From HGM13006 sp963650135 (GTDB lineage: Bacteria > Bacillota > Clostridia > Oscillospirales > Oscillospiraceae): a stretch of 64,000 nt of DNA. Positions 36,190-44,574 of the stretch are shown piece by piece. The DNA is taken from NCBI GenBank assembly GCA_963650135.1, contig CAVJLG010000039.1, positions 1-64,000 on the forward strand, given 5' to 3'. The notes beneath the pieces are model-generated. The model was not told where the DNA came from. It was given only the letters and a program-made list of their open reading frames with translations, and ran no database searches. A program made the position numbers and the translations under genes. Position 1 is the first letter of the stretch. Each line of letters begins with the position of its first letter.

Positions 36190-36977
36190 TTGCCCTGATA
36201 CTCCTTTCTGTAGTTGGGATGGCCCTTATGCCACTGCGGACGGCCCTCCGCGCCAAAGCTCTTCTCGGGGTCATAGGTGGGATAGGCCACCGGCGGCACC
36301 GTGGGATAAGCGTCGGACCAGCCATAGTCGGGATTATGGACCACATAGGGCACGGTGGGCTCGCCAAACTGCCGCTGGGCAAGGCCGGGCTTGCCGGTAA
36401 ACGTCTCGACATCGCCCAGGTTGGTGCCTGCCTCATAGGTCACGTCGCTCGAAACCAGCACATGCCAGATCTTCCACTCGCCGCTGCTTTCCTTCACAAA
36501 GTCGGCGCAGACCCGCTCAGGGTACCACATTGCCTTGCAGGAGCCGTCGGGATTGCCGGTGCACTCTACGCCCAGGGAGTACCACACGCCCTTAGCAGTT
36601 CTTCCGTCGTCCGCCAGCACTACGCAGGGGGTGGAAACATGGTGGGCAATCAGGTCGCCATAGCCAAAGTTATCCCGGATGTTCTCAATGGCAGCATTAG
36701 CCGCACACTTTTCATCCAGCGCCTTCTGGAGGGTATCGGTATACTCCGCAACATAGTGGCGGGAGATTTCGTCCATGCCCACATAGTAGCCCCAGTTGGA
36801 GCCAAGGGAGGCCGTTGCCGTATACTTGGGCTCGGTGACCCAAAGCTTCTCCAGCTCTTCCCGGCGCTCGTTGTTCATCTGCATCACCTGTCGGCGGGAC
36901 ATCAGGTCCTTTACGGTTTCGATATCCCAAATCCGGATGACGCGCTCATCATCAGAATAAACCCGTTTCTTGCTCAT
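36186..36977 (-). CDS. SnoaL-like (NTF2-fold) protein, module 2 subunit B
   Basis: 263 residues. Paralogue of 28567: SDDERVIRIWDIETVKDLM, SNWGYYVGMDEISRHYV, DDGRTAKGVWYSLG, DFVKESSGEWKIWHVLVSS. Retains His112-His113 (AHHVSTPCVV), the likely catalytic position by comparison with SnoaL/BaiE-like enzymes. This is where the module 1 copy has lost both. The tail is Tyr/Pro-rich (YGWSDAYPTVPPVAYPTYD). Overlaps both neighbours by four bases. Confidence 0.83.
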   Translation of the reverse strand: MSKKRVYSDDERVIRIWDIETVKDLMSRRQVMQMNNERREELEKLWVTEPKYTATASLGSNWGYYVGMDEISRHYVAEYTDTLQKALDEKCAANAAIENIRDNFGYGDLIAHHVSTPCVVLADDGRTAKGVWYSLGVECTGNPDGSCKAMWYPERVCADFVKESSGEWKIWHVLVSSDVTYEAGTNLGDVETFTGKPGLAQRQFGEPTVPYVVHNPDYGWSDAYPTVPPVAYPTYDPEKSFGAEGRPQWHKGHPNYRKEYQGK

Positions 36978-37732
36978 CTCAGCGCCTCCTGACTCTCCGC
37001 TCCATAGCTGAAGGTGTGTTCAAAGGTATCATAGGGCTCCGGCACCTTGGGCAGCTTTGCAAAGGGACGGGAGCCGGTATACAGCGCCCGCAGATCCATG
37101 GGAACATTGGGCTGCGCCAGGGTAACTTCCTTCATGGCTGCAAACTCGGGCATCTCCGGGAACTCCTGGATGGCGTCCAGATTGCCCCACTTCTTGCCTG
37201 CGGGGGTATCAACGTCCTCCAGATAGAGTACATGCCAGATCTTCCACTGGTCGTTCTCCCGGATGAAGTCAAAGCAGATGCTGCCCAGTACCCAGTTGGA
37301 GATGGGGCCCCGGGTGGTGATTTCGGTCACCAGGCCGAATACATAGAAAAAGCCCTTTGCGGTTGCGCCGTCGTCCGCCACCTCGATAATCGCATTGTCC
37401 AGAGAACGAATCTCCATGGGGCCGCGACCATACAGCTTTTCATCGGAATACTCCCCCAAATCCTCAGGGAACACCGACTTTACCACCTGCGCCTTCTGGC
37501 GGGTTGCAGCATCAATTGAGGCATAATAGCCCTCCAGGGCCTGACGCCCTGCATAATAGCCGCCGTTGACGCCCAGAGAGACATCCTCCCGGCTCGACCA
37601 AAGATCCGCAAGAATCGTGGGCTCTTTTTTGAGCAGCAGGCTCATCACATATTTACCTGCCAGATTCTTGACATCTCTGCGATCCTCAAAGCGGCCTACC
37701 AGCTGTTCTGTGTTGAATTTCAGGAATGACAT
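36974..37732 (-). CDS. SnoaL-like (NTF2-fold) protein, module 2 subunit A
   Basis: 252 residues. Paralogue of 27821: EDRRDVKNLAGKYVMSLLL, SREDVSLGVNGGYYAGR, AIIEVADDGATAKGFFYVFG, DFIRENDQWKIWHVLYLED, tail VPEPYDTFEHTFSYG. As in module 1 subunit A the central His is absent (EIRSLDNAIIE), so subunit A may be structural in both modules. First gene of module 2; RBS AAAGGAG precedes ATG 37732. Confidence 0.83.
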   Translation of the reverse strand: MSFLKFNTEQLVGRFEDRRDVKNLAGKYVMSLLLKKEPTILADLWSSREDVSLGVNGGYYAGRQALEGYYASIDAATRQKAQVVKSVFPEDLGEYSDEKLYGRGPMEIRSLDNAIIEVADDGATAKGFFYVFGLVTEITTRGPISNWVLGSICFDFIRENDQWKIWHVLYLEDVDTPAGKKWGNLDAIQEFPEMPEFAAMKEVTLAQPNVPMDLRALYTGSRPFAKLPKVPEPYDTFEHTFSYGAESQEALR

Positions 37733-37917
37733 AGGTACGCTCCTTTCTTATATTCGCTTCACGTTTTTCATTATACCGAGAGATATTTAGAAAATAAAAT
37801 ACGGAAAAGCTATGTGGCATTCCTGGGAGTTATGATGGGGCATAACTTTTTTAACAATTCGGCGAAATTCCCATTGTTACAATGCAACAAATCCACCCAC
37901 ACCACACAAAGCGGTGT

Positions 37918-37946
37918 TTGACAATCCTCACGAAATGTTATATTCT
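37918..37946 (+). promoter_or_regulatory. Promoter of small Gly/Pro protein gene
   Basis: TTGACA followed by TATATT (15-bp spacer) or TATTCT (17-bp spacer), about 75 bases before the ATG. The rest of 37733-38020 is A/T-rich and shows nothing else clear. Confidence 0.65.
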
Positions 37947-38020
37947 TAATATGAAGTGGCACCCCTAGCGGTGGCTTTGGATGCCGGGGAATATTTGTGA
38001 ATTGAAATGGAGGAATCTAT

Positions 38021-38392
38021 ATGCCAAAGGCGGATATCCTGTTTGATAAAACAGAATTCGTGCTGCGCATGGCTGACAAGCAGGCGATGACTATGAACAT
38101 CCGTGCCGATCAGATCACCACTATCACCTTCCAGCCCACCATGCAGAAGAAACTGTTTAAGAAGATCCCCTCTGAGGTTATGCTCATCAAGACCAAGGGC
38201 GGCGCAGGCGGTCCTGGCGGCGGTGCTGATGGTATGCCCATCACCAAGGAAGCACTGGAGAGCAAGGAAAAGGGCTCCTGGGATAAGGCAAAGAAGCAGA
38301 TGCTGAAGTTCGCTAAGGACAACAACATCACTGTCCACGAAGATAACGAAATGTGGACGCCCCCTCAGATGGGTGGCGGCGGCCCCATGTAA
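38021..38392 (+). CDS. Small protein with Gly/Pro-rich loop and tail
   Basis: 123 residues, not recognised. A beta-rich N-terminal half (ADILFDKTEFVLRMADKQAM, ITTITFQPTMQKKLFKKIPS, EVMLIKTKG) could be a PH-like or similar small barrel. Then come GGAGGPGGG (residues 60-68), a charged helix (ALESKEKGSWDKAKKQMLKF) and a tail PPQMGGGGPM. It has a strong promoter, RBS TGGAGGAA and its own terminator. Divergent from SnoaL module 2. The shared Gly/Pro signature ties it to the reductase, flavodoxin-like and SnoaL C proteins; a scaffold or adaptor role is a guess. Confidence 0.75.
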   Translation: MPKADILFDKTEFVLRMADKQAMTMNIRADQITTITFQPTMQKKLFKKIPSEVMLIKTKGGAGGPGGGADGMPITKEALESKEKGSWDKAKKQMLKFAKDNNITVHEDNEMWTPPQMGGGGPM

Positions 38393-38400
38393 CAAATTTA

Positions 38401-38432
38401 CCCGGAGGAACGATTTCCTCCGGGTATTTTTT
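38401..38432 (+). terminator. Terminator of small protein gene
   Basis: CCCGGAGGAA - CGAT - TTCCTCCGGG - TATTTTTT. Confidence 0.9.
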
Positions 38433-38445
38433 CGCTTATTTTGTT

Positions 38446-39810
38446 TTACGCCGTGACCGCATCGGGCATGGCTTTTTTTAATGTCCGCATGACATAGAAA
38501 TAGGCCGGAATCAGGAAGCAATCCGCCAAAATCCACGCCACCGGACTGGCAAGGCACACCGCCACATAGCCGAACACCGGCACCAGCAGCAGACTTACCG
38601 CGCTCCGGGCAATCATCTCAAACACCCCGGCAAACAGCGCCAGCTTCGAAAAGCCGATGCCCTGAATCATAAACCTTACGATGTTTACAAAGGCCAGGGG
38701 AATATAAAAGGCGGAGTTGAGCACCAGGAATTCTCTTGCGCCGTCCAAAATCTCCGTTTCGCCCTTGTCCAAAAACAGCATGGAGAGTTCTCTTCCAAAG
38801 AACCACAGGATAATAAACGCCAGAACAGAGTAGATGCAGCCCATCACCAGGCAGCTTTTCAGGCCCTTGTGGATGCGATCCAGCCGGCCGGCCCCCAGGT
38901 TCTGACCGCCATAGGTGGCCATGGTAGAGCCCATGGCATCCAGCGGGCAGCACATCAGATTGCCCACCTTGCCGCCAGCGGTCATGGCCGCAATGCTCAC
39001 AGCGCCCAGGGTATTCACCGCCGCCTGGAGAATCAGGCAGCCAATGGCGGTGATGGAATACTGCAAGCCCATGGGAATGCCCATGGCGCAAAGCCGCCCG
39101 GCATAGCTACCCCGGAACCGAAGATCCTCCCGGCTCAGATGCAGAATCGGGAACCGCTTTGCCATAAACAGCAGGCACAGCAGTCCGGAAACCAACTGGG
39201 AAATCACCGTGGCCCAAGCCGCACCGGCCACACCCATTGGAATCACCAGAATCAGCAGCAGATCCAGCACCACATTGAGCAGGCTGGAGAATACCAGGAA
39301 GTACAGTGGCGTTTTGGAATCCCCCAGAGAACGGATGATGCCGGAGAGGGTATTATAGAGAATCGTCACCGGAATGCCCCAGAAGATAATGACGATGTAA
39401 TCATACGCCTCGTGGAACACCTCGTCGGGGGTATTGGTCCAAATCAGGATGTTTTTGCACAGGGCCACCGTCAGTACCGTCAGCACCACGGCAAAGCCAA
39501 TGCAGATCCAAAGCATATTGCCCACATAACGCCGGAGCCCCTCATCGTCCTTCTCGCCGAACTTCTGGGCCACGGGGATTGCAAAGCCGGTGCAAACGCC
39601 GATGCAGAAGCCCAACACCAGGAAGTTGACCGAACCCGTGGAGCCAACGCCGGCCAGGGCATTCACGCCCAACACCTTTCCTACAATCACGGTATCCACC
39701 ATGCTGTAAAACTGCTGAAATAGCAGCCCCAGCACCAGCGGGAAGAAAAAGCCCAGGATCAGCCGGGTCGGGCTGCCGGTGGTAAGATCCTTGGCAGTTG
39801 TTTTTTTCAT
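38446..39810 (-). CDS. MATE family efflux transporter
   Basis: 454 residues with twelve hydrophobic segments in two halves. Starts KDLTTGSPTRLILGFFFPLV, with family motifs QQFYSMVDTVIVGKVLGVNA and SVNFLVLGFCIGVCTGFAIP in the N half. ATG 39810 is preferred over GTG 39819 because AGAGGTG lies about six bases upstream. Probably a Na+- or H+-driven drug or metabolite exporter. It resembles the MATE protein at 45998 in fold only. Confidence 0.92.
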   Translation of the reverse strand: MKKTTAKDLTTGSPTRLILGFFFPLVLGLLFQQFYSMVDTVIVGKVLGVNALAGVGSTGSVNFLVLGFCIGVCTGFAIPVAQKFGEKDDEGLRRYVGNMLWICIGFAVVLTVLTVALCKNILIWTNTPDEVFHEAYDYIVIIFWGIPVTILYNTLSGIIRSLGDSKTPLYFLVFSSLLNVVLDLLLILVIPMGVAGAAWATVISQLVSGLLCLLFMAKRFPILHLSREDLRFRGSYAGRLCAMGIPMGLQYSITAIGCLILQAAVNTLGAVSIAAMTAGGKVGNLMCCPLDAMGSTMATYGGQNLGAGRLDRIHKGLKSCLVMGCIYSVLAFIILWFFGRELSMLFLDKGETEILDGAREFLVLNSAFYIPLAFVNIVRFMIQGIGFSKLALFAGVFEMIARSAVSLLLVPVFGYVAVCLASPVAWILADCFLIPAYFYVMRTLKKAMPDAVTA

Positions 39811-40123
39811 ATGTTTCACCTCTCTGAACGAGCCAATAGTTTAAGGTTTTTGCAGCAAAATTGCAAGATACGTTTTTCACAGGATTTTCAGTTTCCTCTG
39901 CAGTATCTTCCGGCAAAATCACAAGGCCGTTTCTGCGATATTTGCCGAAATCATGCGCTTTCCGCATTTCCCTCCATATCTTGTGGTTCTCCCGCCGGAG
40001 GACCACATTTTTTCTGGTACCGCCTCCCAGTTTCGACAAAATATAGTAGCATATTTTTCTATAACTGTTATAATATGGATATCAAAAGTCGTCGGGGAGG
40101 ACGGCTTTGGGGAGGAAATACAT
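39811..40123. other. Intergenic region between MATE and ParB-like genes
   Basis: Divergent 313-base region. A TATAAT at 40069 lies 55 bases before the ParB-like start but lacks a convincing -35. No RNA structure or small gene was recognised. Confidence 0.4.
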
Positions 40124-40903
40124 ATGGCTTACGGGATCAGTCCAGAGGGTCGGGTGCTGTATTTGCCGGTGCACCTTTTGCATTTGGGCCAGGCGGGCAG
40201 GGGAAAGCCCACCGCACTTTTGCAGGAGCTGGCGGCAAGCATTGGAGAAGTGGGAATTCTCCAGCCCCTGACCGTCCGAAAAAACGGCGATGGCTATCTG
40301 GTGGTATCCGGGAATCGGCGGCTGATGGCAGCAAAGATGGCGGGGCTTGGGGAAGTCCCCTGTCTGCTGCTCAGTGTCGATCCGGTGGATGCAGAGCTCA
40401 TTGCCCTGACCGAAAATCTACAGCGGGAGGATCTTCGCTATTTTCAAGAGGCGGAGTATCTCCAGGCCTATCTCATGCACAGCGGATTAACCCAGGCGCA
40501 AGCCGCCAAACGGCTGGGGCGCTCGCAGTCTGCCATTGCCAACAAGCTTCGGCTGTTGCAGCATACGCCCAAGGTCCGTACGGCGCTGATGGAGCACAAT
40601 CTATCCGAGCGTCACGCCCGGGAGCTGCTGCGGGTCCATGGGGAGGACCAGCGGCTGGCAGTGATTGAGGAGCTTTCCCGGCGGAATTTCAGCGTAGCCC
40701 AAACCGCCCGCTATATCGACACCCTGGAAACCCAGAGCGCCATTTCCGGTGCTGCACGCTATCGCCGCCGGGAAACACGCCTGGTGCTGGAACGGGTGGC
40801 AAGGGATGCTGCCCTGCTGCGAGTAGCCGGTGTGCCTGCGCAGGTCCAGCGCCAGGATACGCCGGATGAAATCATTCTGACCCTGCGCATTTCGGAACCT
40901 TGA
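40124..40903 (+). CDS. ParB/Noc-family DNA-binding protein, no ParA partner
   Basis: 259 residues from ATG 40124 with GGAGG. N-terminal ParB nuclease/CTP-binding fold: EVGILQPLTVRKNGDGYLVV, SGNRRLMAAKMAGL (GxRR box), ALTENLQREDLRYFQEAEYL. Then the HTH (LTQAQAAKRLGRSQSAIANK, LSERHARELLR). The usual ParA/Soj is missing and the neighbours are a MATE exporter and galM. It may be a Noc-like nucleoid protein or a ParB-derived regulator. Confidence 0.88.
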   Translation: MAYGISPEGRVLYLPVHLLHLGQAGRGKPTALLQELAASIGEVGILQPLTVRKNGDGYLVVSGNRRLMAAKMAGLGEVPCLLLSVDPVDAELIALTENLQREDLRYFQEAEYLQAYLMHSGLTQAQAAKRLGRSQSAIANKLRLLQHTPKVRTALMEHNLSERHARELLRVHGEDQRLAVIEELSRRNFSVAQTARYIDTLETQSAISGAARYRRRETRLVLERVARDAALLRVAGVPAQVQRQDTPDEIILTLRISEP

Positions 40904-40927
40904 CTTTGCCTGCACGGCTGTTATAAT
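40900..40927 (+). promoter_or_regulatory. Promoter of galM
   Basis: TTGACT, 16-bp spacer, TATAAT; the -35 overlaps the end of the ParB-like gene. Confidence 0.7.
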
Positions 40928-40961
40928 GAGCGGAGAGTTTATTGTAACAGGAGGTTCCACC

Positions 40962-41996
40962 ATGATTACTTCACGTCCCTTTGGCGCGCTATCCGACGGC
41001 ACAGCCGTAACCTGTTATCGGCTGTGCGTTCCCTCCGGCGCATATGTGGATATTCTGGACTATGGCGCAACGGTGCAGTCCCTGGTCGTGCCGGATCGGA
41101 ACAGCCAACTGACCGACGTGATTCTGGGCTATCCCGATGCCGCTGGCTACGAAACCGGCAGCTTCTATTTCGGCGCAACCGTGGGGCGGCATGCCAATCG
41201 AATCGGCGGCGGGCAGTTTACACTGAATGGGATTACCTATCATCTGGACTGCAACAGCGGACCCAACCATTCCCACGGCGGCCTCCACGGCTATCATCAG
41301 CGGATGTTTACCCCGGAAATACAGGGGGATACGCTGGCGATGCACCTGGTTTCTCCGGATGGCGATCAGGGCTATCCCGGCACGCTCCGGCTGACGGTGC
41401 GGTTTACCTTCGCTCCGGATTTGGCACTGAATATTGACTTTTCCGCCGTTTCCGACCAGGATACCGTGGTGAACCTCACCAATCACTGCTACTTCGACCT
41501 CAGCGGCGGCAAAAATCCCCTGGGGCAGCTGCTTTGGATTGATGCAGACCGGTATACGGAAAACGATGAAAATACCCTGCCCACCGGTGTGATTGCCGAT
41601 GTAGCAGGAACCCCCTTTGATTTTCGTCAGCCCAAGCCAGTGGGCCAGGATATTGCCGCCGACAGTCAGCAGCTTCGCAACTGCAATGGCTATGACCACA
41701 ATTTTGTGCTAAAAAACGGCGGCAAGCCCCAAATCATCGCCCGACTAAGCAGCCCCGATACCGGCATTATCCTGGAGGAAACCACGGATTTGCCCGGAGT
41801 GCAACTGTATTCCGGCAACTTTGTGGATGCCCCCAACGGGAAGCGGTCCTATGGGTTCCGTTCCGGCGTTTGCCTGGAGGGGCAGTTTTTCCCCAACGCC
41901 ATGGCGGTGGAGGCGTTCCAAAAGCCTATTCTGCGGAAGGGTGACGCTTATCGGCATGTGATCTGCTATCATTTCCAAACGGACGCAGAGGCATAA
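40962..41996 (+). CDS. galM: Aldose 1-epimerase
   Basis: 344 residues from ATG 40962 (GGAGG seven bases upstream). Catalytic and binding motifs: HANRIGGGQFTLNG, NHSHGGLHGYH, NLTNHCYFDLSGG (general-acid His), YSGNFVD, and GVCLEGQFFPNA (general-base Glu). Interconverts alpha and beta anomers of hexoses. Single-gene unit with promoter and terminator. Confidence 0.95.
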   Translation: MITSRPFGALSDGTAVTCYRLCVPSGAYVDILDYGATVQSLVVPDRNSQLTDVILGYPDAAGYETGSFYFGATVGRHANRIGGGQFTLNGITYHLDCNSGPNHSHGGLHGYHQRMFTPEIQGDTLAMHLVSPDGDQGYPGTLRLTVRFTFAPDLALNIDFSAVSDQDTVVNLTNHCYFDLSGGKNPLGQLLWIDADRYTENDENTLPTGVIADVAGTPFDFRQPKPVGQDIAADSQQLRNCNGYDHNFVLKNGGKPQIIARLSSPDTGIILEETTDLPGVQLYSGNFVDAPNGKRSYGFRSGVCLEGQFFPNAMAVEAFQKPILRKGDAYRHVICYHFQTDAEA

Positions 41997-42013
41997 CTAT
42001 TTTACGCAATACA

Positions 42014-42047
42014 AGGGCCCATTGCATTTTGCAATGGGCCCTAATTT
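42014..42047 (+). terminator. Terminator of galM
   Basis: AGGGCCCATTGC - ATTTT - GCAATGGGCCCT - AATTT. Confidence 0.75.
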
Positions 42048-42050
42048 CTG

Positions 42051-42079
42051 TTGTTCCTGCTGGAATTCTGTGCTACAAT
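42051..42079 (+). promoter_or_regulatory. Promoter of 42128 operon
   Basis: TTGTTC, 17-bp spacer, TACAAT. Confidence 0.6.
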
Positions 42080-42127
42080 AAGATGAATTGTAGTGACCGC
42101 ATCGCGGTTTCACGGAAGGAGCACATT

Positions 42128-42481
42128 ATGAGACATCTGATTATTCATCGCCAGCGCGCCCTGATGGGATTTGGGCTGAGCTATTTTTGTATTTTGGACC
42201 AGAGCCGGGAGGATTTCCTCGCCCGCTTGGAGGGCTTGAGCCGCGCCGAATGTAATGCACTGGAGGGCCCCACCCCCATCACCAACGGTCAGACCATTGA
42301 GGTTCCCATTGACGACCAGGCCCACACCTTCCTCATCGCCCTGTATCCCGAGGAAAAGAACATGGTCACCCGGGAAATCCCCGTGCCCGCCGGCAGTGAG
42401 GATGCTGTATTTGTCATCAAAACCGATATGGACATGCGGCGGGGCATTGTGGTTGCCGTAGGCCCCGGCGTTCGCAGCTAA
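42128..42481 (+). CDS. Small protein of unknown function before cysteine desulfurase
   Basis: 117 residues, no signal or membrane segment and no family I recognise. Starts MRHLIIHRQRALMGFGLSYF; the body alternates strands (QTIEVPIDDQAHTFLIALY, DAVFVIKTDMDMRRGIVVAV), suggesting a small beta-sandwich. RBS GAAGGAG. It is 23 bases upstream of the desulfurase and is probably co-transcribed with it. Confidence 0.72.
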   Translation: MRHLIIHRQRALMGFGLSYFCILDQSREDFLARLEGLSRAECNALEGPTPITNGQTIEVPIDDQAHTFLIALYPEEKNMVTREIPVPAGSEDAVFVIKTDMDMRRGIVVAVGPGVRS

Positions 42482-42504
42482 AATCGGAAAAGGAGCGTCC
42501 TTCA

Positions 42505-43629
42505 TTGGAAATCTATCTTGATAACGCCGCCACCACCAAGCCCTGCCCCCAAGCGGTTTCTGCCGTTATGGAGGCCCTCACGGATAACTGGGGCAATCCC
42601 TCCGCGGTGCATCAGCTGGGGCTTCGGGCGGAAAAGGCCGTGAAGCATGCCCGGGAGCAGGTGGCCCATGCCATGGGCTGCAATCCGGAGCAGCTGTTTT
42701 TTACCTCCGGCGGCACTGAGGGCGATAATTTCGCCGTATTCTCCGTTGCACAGAAATATCATAAGCGCGGCCGCCACATTATCACCACTGCGGTAGAGCA
42801 TCACGCCATCCTCCACCCCATTGGCGCATTGGAAGCCCAGGGCTTTGATGTCACCTATCTCCAGCCCGGGGAGGACGGCACCATTTCCCCGGCGCAGCTC
42901 TCCGCCGCCCTGCGAAAAGACACCATTCTCGTCTCTATTATGATGGTGAACAACGAAACCGGCGCAGTCAACGACATTGCCCGGCTGGCAAAAATCACCC
43001 ATCAAAAATCCACCGCCGTTTTCCACACCGACGCCGTGCAGGGCTTCTGTAAGGTTCCCTTCCGGGCATCCTCCCTGGGGGCGGATATCATCTCCGTCAG
43101 CTCCCATAAGATTCAGGGGCCCAAGGGTGCAGGTGCGGTGTATGTGGATAAAAAGCTTCACCTGCCTCCGGTGATGTACGGCGGCGGTCAGGAGAAGAAC
43201 ATGCGCTCCGGCACCGAAAATGTCCCGATGATTTTGGGCTTCGGCGCCGCCTGCGAGGCCGCCAGCGATCATCTGCCGGAAAAACTCCGGGCTATGGAGC
43301 AGCGGAAGCAGCAATGCCTTGACCTTTTGGCAAAGGAGGTTCCCCAGGCGGTGATTCTGGGCAGCCACCAAGCGCCGCATATCCTGTCCTTGGCCATTCC
43401 CGGGGTTCGCTCCCAGGGGCTCATCGGCTATCTTCAGGAGCAGGGCGTGTATGTATCCGCCGGTTCTGCCTGCTCCCGGGGCCACCGCAGCCATGTGCTG
43501 GAGGCCATGGGACTGGACCCGCAGCTGATTGACGGCTCTATCCGGGTCAGCACCTGCTTTGATACTACGGAAGACGATATTTCCGGCTTTGTGGCCGCGC
43601 TGAAGGAGGCCGTCCATGGGCTCACCTAA
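42505..43629 (+). CDS. Cysteine desulfurase (NifS/IscS class)
   Basis: 374 residues, TTG start at 42505 after AAAGGAG. PLP-dependent: IYLDNAATTKPCPQAV, TSGGTEGDNFAVF, TTAVEHHAIL, HTDAVQGF, Schiff-base Lys in SSHKIQGPKGAGAVY, RSGTENVPMI, and catalytic Cys in SAGSACSRGH. Supplies sulfur for FeS clusters or tRNA thiolation. No iscU or mnmA neighbour, so the acceptor is not evident. Overlaps the next gene by 14 bases. Confidence 0.94.
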   Translation: MEIYLDNAATTKPCPQAVSAVMEALTDNWGNPSAVHQLGLRAEKAVKHAREQVAHAMGCNPEQLFFTSGGTEGDNFAVFSVAQKYHKRGRHIITTAVEHHAILHPIGALEAQGFDVTYLQPGEDGTISPAQLSAALRKDTILVSIMMVNNETGAVNDIARLAKITHQKSTAVFHTDAVQGFCKVPFRASSLGADIISVSSHKIQGPKGAGAVYVDKKLHLPPVMYGGGQEKNMRSGTENVPMILGFGAACEAASDHLPEKLRAMEQRKQQCLDLLAKEVPQAVILGSHQAPHILSLAIPGVRSQGLIGYLQEQGVYVSAGSACSRGHRSHVLEAMGLDPQLIDGSIRVSTCFDTTEDDISGFVAALKEAVHGLT

Positions 43630-44545
43630 GCGAGTTTCTCATGGAATCCGGCGCTGGACCCTGTGTCTGTTTGCCCTACTCACGCTGCTGACCGGCTGTA
43701 CCATGCCCGCAGGTCTTGGGGAAACACCGACCGAACCGTCGGCATCGATCATTGAAGCATCGGATACCGGCTATTACACGCTGGCGAACCTTCCGGACTA
43801 CAGCGGCAGCCCCTATGTGGAGCTAAACGGAAATCAGCCGACCTTTGACGAAAGCCAGTTTAACACCGATTCCTATGAATTCTATACCGATTTAGACCAG
43901 CTGGGCCGCTGCGGCGCCTGCTATGCCAACATCGGCCAGGATCTTATGCCCACTGAGGACCGAGAGAGCATCGGCTCCGTCCATCCCTCGGGCTGGAAGC
44001 AGGCACAATACGACTGCGTGGAGGGCAAGAACCTCTATAATCGCTGCCATCTCATTGGCTTTCAGCTCACCGGCGAAAATGCCAACGATCATAATCTGAT
44101 TACCGGCACCCGCTATCTCAATGTAAACGGCATGTTGCCCTTTGAGGACCAGGTGGCCGATTACATCCGAGACACCGGCCATCATGTGCTCTATCGGGTT
44201 ACGCCGGATTTTCAGGGCAGCGAACTGGTGGCCCGGGGCGTTGAAATAGAGGCTGCCAGCGTGGAGGATGACACCATTCGCTTCCACGTCTACTGCTACA
44301 ACGTGCAGCCCGGCGTGGTCATTGATTATGCCACCGGTGAAAGCTGGCTGGCGGAATCCGACACGCCGTCCGCTTCCCCCGATACCGACCAAAGCTATGT
44401 GCTCAATACCCGCAACCACAAATTTCATTTACCGGAGTGCTCCAGCGTCAGCGATATGAATCCGGACAACCGCCAGGATTACACCGGCTCCCGGGATGCG
44501 CTGATTGCACAGGGCTATGAACCCTGTGGCCGCTGCAAGCCGTAA
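43616..44545 (+). CDS. DNA/RNA non-specific endonuclease, lipoprotein with C-terminal Cys motif
   Basis: 309 residues. Lipoprotein signal (LCLFALLTLLTGC), then an EndA/NucA-like beta-beta-alpha-metal nuclease with YNRCHLIGFQL (variant of the DRGH active site) and ANDHNLITGTRYLNVNGM. After a Ser/Asp/Pro linker the last 45 residues form a small Cys/His element (KFHLPECSSVSDM ... GYEPCGRCKP) of the type found at C-termini of secreted nucleases. Probably surface-anchored, for nucleic-acid scavenging or DNA uptake. The start overlaps the desulfurase. Confidence 0.88.
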   Translation: MGSPKRVSHGIRRWTLCLFALLTLLTGCTMPAGLGETPTEPSASIIEASDTGYYTLANLPDYSGSPYVELNGNQPTFDESQFNTDSYEFYTDLDQLGRCGACYANIGQDLMPTEDRESIGSVHPSGWKQAQYDCVEGKNLYNRCHLIGFQLTGENANDHNLITGTRYLNVNGMLPFEDQVADYIRDTGHHVLYRVTPDFQGSELVARGVEIEAASVEDDTIRFHVYCYNVQPGVVIDYATGESWLAESDTPSASPDTDQSYVLNTRNHKFHLPECSSVSDMNPDNRQDYTGSRDALIAQGYEPCGRCKP

Positions 44546-44574
44546 AGAATCACAAATAACAGGAGGAACACAAC

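Noticed and set aside
17000..38400. Integrated mobile island at tRNA-Leu
   Set aside because: The accessory region starts right after the tRNA, but I found no integrase, transposase or repeated 3' tRNA segment at the far side.
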